A stretch of DNA of 64,000 nucleotides, from positions 1-64,000 of the forward strand of contig CAJTSJ010000010.1 in assembly GCA_910578785.1 (NCBI GenBank), read 5' to 3'. Below are positions 55,278 to 64,000 of this stretch, one piece after another. Under the pieces are notes generated by a model that ran no database searches, was not told where the DNA came from, and was given only the letters and a program-made list of their open reading frames with translations. The translations under genes and the position numbers were made by a program. Position 1 is the first letter of the stretch. Every line of letters begins with the position of its first letter. Origin of the DNA: an uncultured Muribaculum sp. GTDB lineage: Bacteria; Bacteroidota; Bacteroidia; Bacteroidales; Muribaculaceae.

Positions 55278-55289
55278 CCACAAAGTGCA

Positions 55290-56534
55290 TTATTCATCGT
55301 GCAGCGCCTCGGCGGGCGATATCAGCATGGCCTTGCGGGCCGACGGCCACACAGCCAGCATGATGACCATCGTGAGCACGGCCACCGCGGCCGCGAAGCA
55401 TCCGACGAAACGCGCCGCCGACATATCGGTCAGCGTGTTCACGGTAATCTCCAGACGCGCCATATAGGCGGCTATGAGCAGTGCGGGGAACGCCGCTATA
55501 AACAATATCAGCACACCCTCCAGAATAAACTCCGTCATGACGCGGCGACGCGAACTTCCCATGGCCATCCTAAGACCTATCTCTGAGCGTCGACGGCGCG
55601 TGCGTATAGAAAATGTCCCAAGCACGATCAGGAATACCGTGAACAGGAAGAATCCTATCATACAGTAGGTGGCGTTCAGGTAGTTGACAGTACCGTTCTC
55701 CACATTGTATGTGTCACGGCACTCCTCGAGCGACCTGACGGCATACAGATAGTACACCCCCTGCTCTATCCGGTGGCGCATCTCCCTGCTGAACCTCTCC
55801 GCGAATCCGGCCCTCGCTTCAGGACGCACTCTGACAATTAACGTCGTCATCTGAATGTCTTTGTCGCTTACGGGAAGATATATCATCGGGTCGTAGCGTT
55901 CATAGTCGTCACGTTTCTGGCGCGGCACCACAGCTGCCACTCTGTAGTTGGTGACCTTATCCTTATAATATGGATTGAAAAACGTTCTGCCCACCACATT
56001 CGTCATGTCTCTGAACAGAGAGTCGGCCAGATCCTCTGTCAGCACGGCAGGCATCGGGTATTCGCCGGGATTCCAGGCATCGAGGTCGATGGAGCCGTAT
56101 ATGGGCCGCACGTCGTACACATCGAAATATCCGGGGCTGACGTAGCTGATGAAAGTTGACACGACGCGCGAAGAGTCGTCGTGCGTGCAGTAGCCTTCGA
56201 ACATGCGGTTTCTGCTGAACGGCCGCGACCCTCTGCTCCACGTCACGGATTCTATTCCGGGATAATTCTCAAGCAGAGTCTTTATTGACAGCTTCTGTCT
56301 ATCGACATCTTCCCATGAAGCGTCTCGACGTGCATCTTCGCGGAAACGCAGGTCAATGTTGTAGACACCGACATAGTCGTAGCCCATCGGACTGCGGGCC
56401 GCCGCCTCGTAATTATATACTATGTCGAACGCATACCACATCAACAATGTGATTATGCACAGCAGTATACATATCCACAGATTAGTCCTGCGGCAATTCC
56501 ACAGCTGCTTAAATATATGTCTTGTCATGCTCAT
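55290..56534 (-). CDS. FtsX/MacB-type ABC permease, type II (last)
   Basis: A 414-residue ABC permease. One N-terminal helix (about 20-40), a large periplasmic MacB-like domain (about 45-275) and three C-terminal helices (FtsX domain) are seen. It ends SPAEALHDE, as do the other type II permeases of this locus. The start overlaps the stop codon of the upstream type I permease (ATGA). It is the last gene of the operon. Confidence 0.9.
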   Translation of the reverse strand: MSMTRHIFKQLWNCRRTNLWICILLCIITLLMWYAFDIVYNYEAAARSPMGYDYVGVYNIDLRFREDARRDASWEDVDRQKLSIKTLLENYPGIESVTWSRGSRPFSRNRMFEGYCTHDDSSRVVSTFISYVSPGYFDVYDVRPIYGSIDLDAWNPGEYPMPAVLTEDLADSLFRDMTNVVGRTFFNPYYKDKVTNYRVAAVVPRQKRDDYERYDPMIYLPVSDKDIQMTTLIVRVRPEARAGFAERFSREMRHRIEQGVYYLYAVRSLEECRDTYNVENGTVNYLNATYCMIGFFLFTVFLIVLGTFSIRTRRRRSEIGLRMAMGSSRRRVMTEFILEGVLILFIAAFPALLIAAYMARLEITVNTLTDMSAARFVGCFAAAVAVLTMVIMLAVWPSARKAMLISPAEALHDE

Positions 56535-57778
56535 TGGTCACCTCCTTTCAATGTCAGGGCTATGTTGTTCCGGGCAGCCATCCATGCCGGAATCAATGTG
56601 GCGAGCGAAGTGAACGCCAGACAGGCCAGCACCACATAGACAATCAGCATCGGGTCAAGCAGCACGCCCGCCGTCACAGGCATGTCGCCCCTTATGTCGC
56701 CGAACATCCATCCTTGCCCTATCCAGACAGCCAGACAGGCCAGCAGATATCCGGCCACTGCGCCTATGAACGTACTGACAAGAGCCTCCATGAACAGCCG
56801 GCCGATTATGACGGCATCCGTCGCTCCGTAAGCCTTGCGTATTGCTATCTCCGAAGCTCTCGAACGCATCTGCGTGTTGATGAGTCCGGCCATGCCCAGT
56901 GCGGGTACTACCAGAAGCACCATCAACAACAGGACATACACCAACAACGGATTAATCATCGTGCCACGGAAAAAACTGTAGCTCGTATGGTTGTAAAATT
57001 CATTAAAATGATACACATAGTCGCGCCCTTCGTTGTTAAAGGCCACTTCACGCCGGTGTATTTCCGTAACCACATCGTCCATCGACGCACCGGGAGCGAG
57101 CATCAGCAGAGGGATGCGGCGTCCGCCGAGTCCGTAAAGCCAGTCTTCGTCTGCGGCATAGTCAAACGGCACTATTACATCGCCGTAGGCCGATTGGTAG
57201 AGCGGACTGACATCTTCGAATATGCCTGTCACTTTAAGCGGGTTGAAATTAATCAGAATTTCCTTGCCGACAAGGTCCTCCGGGCGGCCCTTCGAGAGTC
57301 TCTCGGCGACCGAGCGGCTGACCATAGTCTCCCTGGCCTTCCCCTTGTTATCCTCGACCGAGAAGGGCTTACCGGCGAGAATTCTGTAGTCGAAAAAGTC
57401 AAACCAGCCTTCGCCTGCCTCGCGCACATACAGCATCATACGCTCGTCGTCTTCGGTCATACTGCACGGCAAATAGGCAAGCATGGCCCACCATGTCGCC
57501 TTCTCGACGCCCGGAAGACCGCCGAGCAGCCGTTCGTAGGATAGTTTGCCTGTTCCTTGCTGGTAATTGTAGTTGTCGACATGGTGTATCTCTCCCGGCA
57601 TCACATACATCATACGTTCCCGGTCAGGCTCCGGACCGGAGCCGGTCACGCGCAGATGGTAGTTCATCACCACCACCATGACAAAGGCCAGAGTCACCGC
57701 AGTGCCGGTTATCACTATCATCGACTGCATGGGACTGCGTCGTATCAGGCCCCATGCCTGTTTAAGAATCTTTAGCAT
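56531..57778 (-). CDS. FtsX/MacB-type ABC permease, type I
   Basis: A 415-residue ABC permease with the same membrane layout as its neighbours. The N-terminus, MLKILKQAWGLIRRSPMQS, marks type I, as does a second permease of this locus (MYNIIKQAWG). The C-terminus has IPAWMAARNNIALTL. The start at 57778 is 2 bases after the TolC stop; an in-frame ATG further upstream lies inside the tolC-like gene. Translational coupling with the following type II permease suggests a heterodimer. Confidence 0.9.
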   Translation of the reverse strand: MLKILKQAWGLIRRSPMQSMIVITGTAVTLAFVMVVVMNYHLRVTGSGPEPDRERMMYVMPGEIHHVDNYNYQQGTGKLSYERLLGGLPGVEKATWWAMLAYLPCSMTEDDERMMLYVREAGEGWFDFFDYRILAGKPFSVEDNKGKARETMVSRSVAERLSKGRPEDLVGKEILINFNPLKVTGIFEDVSPLYQSAYGDVIVPFDYAADEDWLYGLGGRRIPLLMLAPGASMDDVVTEIHRREVAFNNEGRDYVYHFNEFYNHTSYSFFRGTMINPLLVYVLLLMVLLVVPALGMAGLINTQMRSRASEIAIRKAYGATDAVIIGRLFMEALVSTFIGAVAGYLLACLAVWIGQGWMFGDIRGDMPVTAGVLLDPMLIVYVVLACLAFTSLATLIPAWMAARNNIALTLKGGDQ

Positions 57779-57780
57779 AA

Positions 57781-59277
57781 TCACTTCCTTACTATTCGCT
57801 CTATGTCGGCATCTATCGAACGCAGTCCGGCGAAGTCCCATAAAGTGAGGCTACGGAGCTGATAATAGTAGTACCAATACAGATAAAGCTCGTTGATAAA
57901 CGATTTTCTTGACTCGTCTTTGCTGACCTGCGAGTCGTTGAGGTCAAGCGTCGATATCTTTCCGATCATGAACGTCTCCACGTTAGTGTTGTAGCGTCGC
58001 TGGGCTATGGTGTCGGCCAGGGAGGCTATGTTGACCTGTTGCTGCTGGTTGTTGAACCGCTCGACCAGAATGAATATGTTCTGATTGAAATTCATGGTCT
58101 CCTGCCTGATACGGCTTTCGACCACCTCGCGGTCGCTTTCGGCCACCTTGACGTTGCCGCGCCGGCGTCCCCAGTCGAGAATCGGAATTTTGAATCCTAT
58201 CTGCACCACCTGATTGTCCTTCAGGCGGTCATAGGCCTCTCCGAACTTGTCGGAGGTGCCGGTGTAGCCTATCTGCGCGAACAGGTTGATCTGGCGCAGA
58301 TTGCCCTTGGCGCGGGCCACGGCATAGTCCGCTTCAAGCTGACGGCGACGTATGTTCTTGGCAAAAGCGTTGTTGGCAAGCGCCTTGTCGAGCACATCGT
58401 CATAGCGCACAAGCACGTCCGGAACTTCGCCCGGCACCACCGGCTCGAGGGTCACGTCTTCAGCGATTCCGATAAACGACCGAAGCTGAAACATGTTGCT
58501 CTTCAGCGTGCTCTCGCAGTCGGTCATCTCCGACCGTGCGTTCAGTTTGTTGAGTTCGAGCTGAAGCAGGTCGTTCTCGCTTATCTGGCCCATCTTACGC
58601 TTGGCCACGGCCACTTCGTAGAGTTTTTCGGCATTCTCCAGATTCTGGCGCGCTATGCCGAGCGTCTCCTTGGCCATCAGAAGGTTGAAGAAGTGCGATA
58701 TGGTGGTCATGGCCACCTGCTCGGTGGCGCTTATGAAGTTGGCTTTGGCCTCTTCGTAGCGCACCGGCTCGATGCGGCGGTCCCACTTGACATTGTTCAC
58801 ACCGAATATGGGCTGGTTGAGCGTCAAGGCTATAGGCACGGTCATAAACCGCTTGTACTTGTCGCCGTCGAGCATGTTCAGATAGTCGAGCGACGTGTTG
58901 AGCGACAGCGTACCGCCTGTAAGCCAGATGTTCTGGTCAATAGACAGCTCGCCCGACATCTCCAGCACATTGTTGCGGACGAAAGTATACGAACCGTCGT
59001 CGAGCTGATAGGCGCTGTAGCTCTTGCGGTAGTTGGGCACGGTGGCGTTGAAGTTGACCTCCGGCAGAAGTTCGGCACGGTATGTGCGGTACTGCCAATA
59101 GGCCGACTTCAGCTGATTGAGGGCCACGGCCGCGTCAACGCTCTGCGCTCGCGCCAGGTTGATGGCCTCGTCGAGCGTAATCGGACGCACAACTGTCGCG
59201 CCATCCTGCGCCTCACAGCGCAGGACAGCGGACAGAATCATCAGCATTATAAAGATATTTCGTTTCATAAAGTCCAT
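57781..59277 (-). CDS. TolC family outer membrane export protein
   Basis: A 498-residue outer membrane efflux protein of the TolC family. A signal peptide is followed by two repeated coiled-coil/strand halves (for example DEAINLARAQSVDAAVALNQLKSAYWQYRTYRAELLPEVNF). It forms the outer membrane channel for the ABC machinery encoded around it. No periplasmic adaptor (HlyD type) is in the window; it may lie beyond the right edge. The start could also be the ATG three codons later (59268). Confidence 0.92.
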   Translation of the reverse strand: MDFMKRNIFIMLMILSAVLRCEAQDGATVVRPITLDEAINLARAQSVDAAVALNQLKSAYWQYRTYRAELLPEVNFNATVPNYRKSYSAYQLDDGSYTFVRNNVLEMSGELSIDQNIWLTGGTLSLNTSLDYLNMLDGDKYKRFMTVPIALTLNQPIFGVNNVKWDRRIEPVRYEEAKANFISATEQVAMTTISHFFNLLMAKETLGIARQNLENAEKLYEVAVAKRKMGQISENDLLQLELNKLNARSEMTDCESTLKSNMFQLRSFIGIAEDVTLEPVVPGEVPDVLVRYDDVLDKALANNAFAKNIRRRQLEADYAVARAKGNLRQINLFAQIGYTGTSDKFGEAYDRLKDNQVVQIGFKIPILDWGRRRGNVKVAESDREVVESRIRQETMNFNQNIFILVERFNNQQQQVNIASLADTIAQRRYNTNVETFMIGKISTLDLNDSQVSKDESRKSFINELYLYWYYYYQLRSLTLWDFAGLRSIDADIERIVRK

Positions 59278-59283
59278 TGATTA

Positions 59284-60519
59284 TTATTCATCGTGAAGGG
59301 CAGTCGCCGGTTCCGTCTTCATGGCTCGGCTTGCAGGAATCGATATGCCGGCCACAATCATCAGCAGAATCAGCCCATAGACAACCGCCACACACATAAG
59401 CAGGCGGTCCCAGGCAAAATACGCACCTCCGTACCACGTATTGAATTCAAATTTAGCCAACAAGTAGTCGAGGCCGACAGCGGGCAACGTCACAACGGAC
59501 AGAATCAGCACTCCCTCGCCAATCAGGCGTCCGAATACCGAACGGCTCGTGGCTCCGGTCACTTTGCGTATGGCTATCTCCTTGACTCTCTGCTGAGTGC
59601 GGAACCAGAATGTTCCCAGCAGGCCGAGAAACACGTTGAGCATCAGGAATCCCATACCGGTCAAATAGTTGCGTATCTGATTGGTAGACATGCGCTGGAA
59701 ATTGGCACGGACATCGGCCATCGACTGGACATCGCTGATATAGAAGTTGCCCACCCGCAGCTCGCCGTCGGCGTCCTTCATCAGGTTTTCGGCAAAGTTG
59801 TGGTCCATATTTTCCTTCACGCGCACCGTCAATTCGTTGCCGTACCCCAAATCGGGCATCTTGGCCAGCACGGTCTGGTCCATTCCCCAGTCGTCCCAGT
59901 CGTTGTAGCGCACGCGCAGGAGCGACGCGCCTATGCGGCGGGGGGTGACGGTATCGTAGTCGACGTACACCTCACGGCCTATCAGGTCGGTCACATTCTG
60001 TCCGTAATGCTTGAACACATTGTCCGACGGAATCAGGTCGCCGCGCTCGAGAATCTCCGCAAGCTGTTCGGGGGTCTCTCCGTTCATTCCCTGATAACGG
60101 AACACTCTGACAAAATCCGGCGTAACGTAGCGGCGTATTACATATCCTTGTGTGTGCATCGTGTCAAGATGCAGGGTTATTCCCGAATTACTGCCCGTAT
60201 ATGGACGAGAATTGTTGGAAAATGCGGCGGCCTCTATCTCTTTACGTCGGCTCAGACGGTCGAGGAATTCCTGCTTGTCGGCCTTATACTGATTCCAGTC
60301 GGCCCCGCAGTAGTCAGGACTTTTGTCGGTCAGTTCGCCCGTTTGCAGCAGATAGCAGTGCTCGATATCGAATCCCCGGGTCTTCATGTAGTAAGAAATT
60401 TTGGTATACATATAGTCTGTGATATACCACATCACCACGCTTACAATCAGCAACTCGACGGCAAGCCAAAGATTTGACTTCCATTCGTTGCGTATCTGTG
60501 TAATTAGTTTCTTGTTCAT
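59284..60519 (-). CDS. FtsX/MacB-type ABC permease, type II
   Basis: A 411-residue permease. The N-terminus, LITQIRNEWKSNLWLAVELLIVSVVMWYI, is shared in pattern with the other type II proteins. A large periplasmic domain and three C-terminal helices follow, ending PATALHDE. It is 6 bases upstream of tolC. The preferred start gives the standard short cytoplasmic N-terminus. Confidence 0.9.
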   Translation of the reverse strand: MNKKLITQIRNEWKSNLWLAVELLIVSVVMWYITDYMYTKISYYMKTRGFDIEHCYLLQTGELTDKSPDYCGADWNQYKADKQEFLDRLSRRKEIEAAAFSNNSRPYTGSNSGITLHLDTMHTQGYVIRRYVTPDFVRVFRYQGMNGETPEQLAEILERGDLIPSDNVFKHYGQNVTDLIGREVYVDYDTVTPRRIGASLLRVRYNDWDDWGMDQTVLAKMPDLGYGNELTVRVKENMDHNFAENLMKDADGELRVGNFYISDVQSMADVRANFQRMSTNQIRNYLTGMGFLMLNVFLGLLGTFWFRTQQRVKEIAIRKVTGATSRSVFGRLIGEGVLILSVVTLPAVGLDYLLAKFEFNTWYGGAYFAWDRLLMCVAVVYGLILLMIVAGISIPASRAMKTEPATALHDE

Positions 60520-60532
60520 GACTGTGCGGTTG

Positions 60533-61828
60533 TTAGTGCTGACGGCCCGATATGGCATTGACCACGGAAGTGCGCGAAGCCCTCCAGGCGGGAATGCCCG
60601 TGCTCAGCAGGTTAAGGATGAAGCAGAACAGCATGGCCCACAGGAATGTCGACCAGCGCAAGAGCATCGTGATGTCGGCCTTGGGCGGATTGAGCGTCGG
60701 GCTGAACGGCTGCGAGAATAGCATGGAATCGCAAAGGAAGGCGAACACCACACTGAGCAACAGGCCTATGACACCGGCTATAAGGGTTACGAACAGATTC
60801 TCTGCAATAATCTGGCGTATGACGGCTCCACGGGTACTTCCGAAGGCTCGGCGCACGCCGATCTCCGACACACGCTGGCGCAGACGGCTCTCCGTCATGC
60901 TGCTCAGATTGACCGCAGGCACTATAAGCAGGATTATGTACACTATCAGGTCGTAGCGCCGCTTGGCCTCGATGTCAGGCTCATTGTTGGCACTTGGGCC
61001 TATGGCATCTTTCGCCTGATCGTATGGTCGGTTACGTGACATAATCTGCCAGTGAGTCGGGGCGAGAGCCTTGTTATACTCCGTGAGGCGACGGTCGTAC
61101 TCGGCGCGAATATCGTCGAAGTCGGCCCTGTCGTGCGCGAGGATGGTGCATGACAAGGGGCCTGTGATTCCTGTGGCCCATTCTACTCTGTCAAGTCCGG
61201 CAGAGGTAAACGGAATCCATATCTGCCCGTAAGCCTTTGAGGCGAGGGTCGACACATCCTCGACCACTCCGGCCACTGTATATGGAGCGTAGTTGAGCAG
61301 AATCTCACGTCCTGTCGCCTCCGTGGTGCCGAACAGCCTGCGGGACACGCTCTTGTTGATGACAATCACGGGAAGGCCGGACTCAAACGCGGCTTCGTCG
61401 TAAGGCTGTCCGTCAATAAACCTGAAGTCGAACACCCGCCAGAAGTCGGCATCAGTGGCGGTCATGTCAACCTTGACAGGAGTGCCTCCGACAACATTTA
61501 CATTTCCTGACTGCAAGAAACCCGTGTAGGCGGTGACGGCCTCGGCCGACTCCAGACTTTTGAACAACTCTCTCACGGACTTGTAGCAATAAGGAGAGTT
61601 TGTCTCGCCTTGATGTCCGAGACTGTCGTTGTAGACAGCCGAGACATATCTGGCATGGAGAAAGCGGTCGCGGTTGCTCTCCGGAGCGAACGGCGCCACT
61701 GGAACCTGGTTCATCATCACCACCACCATTATCAGGAAGATGGCGAGCGAGGTTCCTATCACCGAGATGACGGAAAGCACCGGTTGCTGACGCATGGCGC
61801 CCCATGCCTGTTTTATAATGTTATACAT
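60533..61828 (-). CDS. FtsX/MacB-type ABC permease, type I
   Basis: A 431-residue permease beginning MYNIIKQAWGAMRQQPVLS, similar to the type I protein at 56531-57778. The periplasmic domain spans about 45-290, and three C-terminal helices end in IPAWRASRTSVVNAI. It is 21 bases after the ATPase gene. The ATG seven codons upstream is not needed. Confidence 0.9.
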   Translation of the reverse strand: MYNIIKQAWGAMRQQPVLSVISVIGTSLAIFLIMVVVMMNQVPVAPFAPESNRDRFLHARYVSAVYNDSLGHQGETNSPYCYKSVRELFKSLESAEAVTAYTGFLQSGNVNVVGGTPVKVDMTATDADFWRVFDFRFIDGQPYDEAAFESGLPVIVINKSVSRRLFGTTEATGREILLNYAPYTVAGVVEDVSTLASKAYGQIWIPFTSAGLDRVEWATGITGPLSCTILAHDRADFDDIRAEYDRRLTEYNKALAPTHWQIMSRNRPYDQAKDAIGPSANNEPDIEAKRRYDLIVYIILLIVPAVNLSSMTESRLRQRVSEIGVRRAFGSTRGAVIRQIIAENLFVTLIAGVIGLLLSVVFAFLCDSMLFSQPFSPTLNPPKADITMLLRWSTFLWAMLFCFILNLLSTGIPAWRASRTSVVNAISGRQH

Positions 61829-61849
61829 CTCAATCAACGGGTTTGACAT

Positions 61850-62524
61850 TTACATAACCTGGCGGCCGTCGAAGAAGCGTATGATGCGGTCGGTCTGCTT
61901 GGCCTGGTCCTCGTTGTGTGTCACCATGACTATGGTGCGGTTGTCCTCCTTGTTGAGCTTATGGAGCAGGTCCATCACCTCGGCACCCATCTTCGAGTCG
62001 AGGTTACCGGTAGGTTCGTCGGCAAGAATTATCTCGGGATTGCCGATGATGGCGCGGGCTATGGCCACGCGCTGGCACTGTCCTCCGGAGAGCTGTGTGG
62101 GCATGTGGCGCATGCGGTGGCTCAGACCCACGCGGTCAAGCACTTCTTTGGCAAGACGCGTACGCTCCGAAGCGCGCATGCTGCGGTACAACAAGGGAAG
62201 CTCGACATTGTCGATCACGTTGAGTGAATTAATCAGGTGGAAGCTCTGGAACACGAAGCCGAGCTCCTTGTTGCGGAAGGCCGAGAGTTTTTTGTCGTTC
62301 ATACGGCCTATAAGAGTGCCGTCTATCTCGATGGCGCCTGAAGTCGGCTTGTCGAGCAGACCGATAATGTTCAGGAGCGTCGACTTGCCGCAGCCTGAAG
62401 GGCCCATAATGCTTACGAACTCGCCTTTATTGACGGTGATGTTGACATTTTCAAGAGCAAGTGTCTCAATCTCGTTTGTGCGGTAGATTTTATTGATTCC
62501 CGTTAGTTTGATCATCTGTTCCAT
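61850..62524 (-). CDS. ABC transporter ATP-binding protein (MacB/LolD type)
   Basis: A 224-residue ATPase. Walker A is GPSGCGKST (41-49), the signature LSGGQCQR (145-152) and Walker B IILADEPTGNLD. It is closest to the MacB/LolD/FtsE group that partners with FtsX-fold permeases. It is the only ATPase seen in the locus and would have to serve all of the permeases, unless others lie to the right. An internal ATG at 62515 is an alternative start. Confidence 0.95.
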   Translation of the reverse strand: MEQMIKLTGINKIYRTNEIETLALENVNITVNKGEFVSIMGPSGCGKSTLLNIIGLLDKPTSGAIEIDGTLIGRMNDKKLSAFRNKELGFVFQSFHLINSLNVIDNVELPLLYRSMRASERTRLAKEVLDRVGLSHRMRHMPTQLSGGQCQRVAIARAIIGNPEIILADEPTGNLDSKMGAEVMDLLHKLNKEDNRTIVMVTHNEDQAKQTDRIIRFFDGRQVM

Positions 62525-62576
62525 TGTGATATGTTTTTTTAAATTTATTATTCTGTTTAAAAGCTATTTATAAAAA

Positions 62577-63863
62577 TTATTCATCGCGCAAAGCGTCGAC
62601 CGGATTGACCCTGCTGATGCGGCGGGCAGGTATGTAGATGCCGACAAGCACGGTGACGAGTATGAGCAGATAGACTATCAGCGACACTACGGCGAAGTGT
62701 TCGCCGAACGATGCAATCCATGGCACATCGGGACGCATGGCCACATTCATGTTGCCCGTGCCGCGGGCAAGCCCTACAGCTCCGGCTATGAAATAGTAGA
62801 CAGTGAATCCGATGGCACAGGCCACGGTGGTCAGCACGGCACCCTCTCCCAAAAACATGGCTCGTATGTAGCGCGGCGTGGCTCCGAACGAGAGCATAAC
62901 TCCGGCATCCTCTGTACGCTTACGCGTCTGGAGCAGGAATGTGCCGACGATGCCGAGGCAGAGGTTGACAAGGAAGAACAGGGCCAGCACCACGCGCAGG
63001 CGCATCGAATTGGTGTAGCCGCTTTTATACAGATAGTTTTCGCTGAACTCCGTCATAGGCGCCACCTTATAGCAGAAAATGTTGCCGCCTCTGAACTCCG
63101 AGGTCATCATGTCGCGGTATTTGTTGACGAACGAGCGTGCTGACACACCCTCTTTCAGACGAATCATCATGGACGGCGAGCTGTCGTATTCCCTCCAGGG
63201 GTTTGGGCGGTAGAACACGAGAGCATCGCTTTCATTGCTGCGCGGACGGATGTCGGTCACGACTCCGACCACCTTGTTGGCCTCTTCTTCGTTAAAGTCC
63301 GGCATGTCTTCACCGATATAATGCCCTACCGGGTCCATGTCGCCGAAAAGCCTGCGCGCACCGGACTCTGAAATTACTATTTCGCCCTGAACATAGGGCC
63401 GCGAGGTCAGTTCCTCGGTCGACGGCGAGTTACCCAGCGACTTCATTCCGAGCGCGGCAAACATGTCCCACCCGCTATTAAAGGTGTAGGCGAAAAAACT
63501 GTAATAGTTAACCGTATCGGCCGAAATAGTATTGACTGAATAGCTGGTGCTCTCAAACAGGTTGGAGGAGACACGGACGGCCTTCTCTACCTCCGGAAGC
63601 GACTCCAGATTGGAGGCAAACCGCCTCAGCGCCCTATCCCGTGCATCGTCGTTTTCGTCCTCAGGATTCACCCCTTCGTGTCCGAATTCGATTTTCACAA
63701 TGCGCTCCATATCGTAGCCCAACGGCATGTTGCGGACATAAGTGTTGACTATCACTGTGTCAAGCGAAATCCAGGCCACCAATGTTATTATGACCAGCTC
63801 GACAAGCAGCGCCGCGTTGCGGCGGCGTCGGCTCCAAAGATTTTTTATAATGAGTTTAAACAT
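62577..63863 (-). CDS. FtsX/MacB-type ABC permease, type II
   Basis: A 428-residue permease starting FKLIIKNLWSRRRRNAALLVELVIITLVAWISLD and ending NPVDALRDE, the type II pattern. A large periplasmic domain (about 45-285) and three C-terminal helices are present. It is 52 bases upstream of the ATPase gene, the largest gap in the operon. Confidence 0.9.
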   Translation of the reverse strand: MFKLIIKNLWSRRRRNAALLVELVIITLVAWISLDTVIVNTYVRNMPLGYDMERIVKIEFGHEGVNPEDENDDARDRALRRFASNLESLPEVEKAVRVSSNLFESTSYSVNTISADTVNYYSFFAYTFNSGWDMFAALGMKSLGNSPSTEELTSRPYVQGEIVISESGARRLFGDMDPVGHYIGEDMPDFNEEEANKVVGVVTDIRPRSNESDALVFYRPNPWREYDSSPSMMIRLKEGVSARSFVNKYRDMMTSEFRGGNIFCYKVAPMTEFSENYLYKSGYTNSMRLRVVLALFFLVNLCLGIVGTFLLQTRKRTEDAGVMLSFGATPRYIRAMFLGEGAVLTTVACAIGFTVYYFIAGAVGLARGTGNMNVAMRPDVPWIASFGEHFAVVSLIVYLLILVTVLVGIYIPARRISRVNPVDALRDE

Positions 63864-63882
63864 GACTGTTGTCCTGAGGGAT

Positions 63883-64000
63883 TAACGTTTTTCATAAAGT
63901 GAACTTACTATGGGCTTGCGCATATAAAGCCATGCCGGGACTACGGCCGAAAGCAGATTGACTATCAGACACATGGCAAGCATAGCGCCGAACAATGCGG
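63883..64000 (-). CDS. Partial FtsX-type ABC permease, cut by the window edge
   Basis: The last 38 codons of a gene running off the right edge. Translated, it gives a hydrophobic helix (ALFGAMLAMCLIVNLLSAV) followed by VPAWLYMRKPIVSSLYEKR and a stop. The PAW motif after the last helix matches the C-termini of the two type I permeases in this operon. It ends 19 bases before the next permease start codon, so it is probably the type I member of a third pair. Confidence 0.85.

Noticed and set aside
62525..62576. Possible internal sigma-54 promoter in the 52-base gap before the ABC ATPase
   Set aside because: No GG/GC pair with -24/-12 spacing is present.

Overview
The window looks like a chromosomal segment of a member of the Bacteroidales, with a gene set and moderately high GC content that would fit the Muribaculaceae; the genus is inference. 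Evidence includes several promoters of the Bacteroidota type (TTTG or TTG, about 19-21 bases, then TAnnTTTG), a TonB-dependent receptor with an N-terminal carboxypeptidase-like domain, many lipoproteins with a lipobox, and families typical of the group (DUF4369, DUF2851, DUF4834, TGS-domain nucleoside kinase). I see no tRNA, rRNA, CRISPR array, insertion sequence or prophage. Genes are densely packed, often with ATGA overlaps.

Layout. 0.1-2.6 kb: an LPG-synthase-like integral membrane protein and a MATE exporter. 2.7-9.4 kb: a small carbohydrate locus (double-domain GH43, GH13 lipoprotein, divergent GH31 lipoprotein) without a SusC/SusD pair. 9.7-15.1 kb: housekeeping genes on the minus strand (frr, pyrH, DUF1846, an RsmF-like rRNA methyltransferase, rlmN). 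15.3-22.9 kb: a plus-strand run with DUF2851, a NamZ-like muramidase overlapping a sodium:solute symporter, a WYL regulator, then dtd, a MazG-like pyrophosphohydrolase, deoC, and two small membrane proteins. 22.9-30.1 kb: an outer membrane phospholipase A, a DUF4369 lipoprotein, a YifB/ComM ATPase, a CaCA antiporter, a beta-helix lipoprotein, a small DUF6582-like protein and a HAD phosphatase. 30.2-37.2 kb: a FemAB/GNAT-type protein facing a four-gene operon (nucleoside kinase, glycosyltransferase, radical SAM protein, glycosyltransferase), then a NUDIX hydrolase. 37.5-43.0 kb: cvpA and sufB-sufC-sufD-sufS. 43.0-48.9 kb: a porin O/P-like protein, then a TonB-dependent receptor with an uncharacterised repeat-containing lipoprotein. 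49.2-51.8 kb: phosphatidylethanolamine synthesis (psd, pssA), DUF4834 and DUF2461. 51.9-64 kb: a small outer membrane barrel, a histidine kinase/NtrC-type regulator pair, and a large ABC export operon (one ATPase, one TolC, at least six FtsX/MacB-type permeases) that runs off the right edge.

Most interesting points. The ABC locus has permeases in a repeating type I/type II order around a single ATPase and a TolC protein, next to a sigma-54-type two-component system. The receptor/lipoprotein pair at 44-49 kb has a novel-looking lipoprotein with three copies of a roughly 38-residue motif and two OB-like segments. Several genes have a promoter -7 box only 4-9 bases before the start codon, which predicts leaderless or nearly leaderless mRNAs. 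No single element here is clearly a new defence or mobile system.
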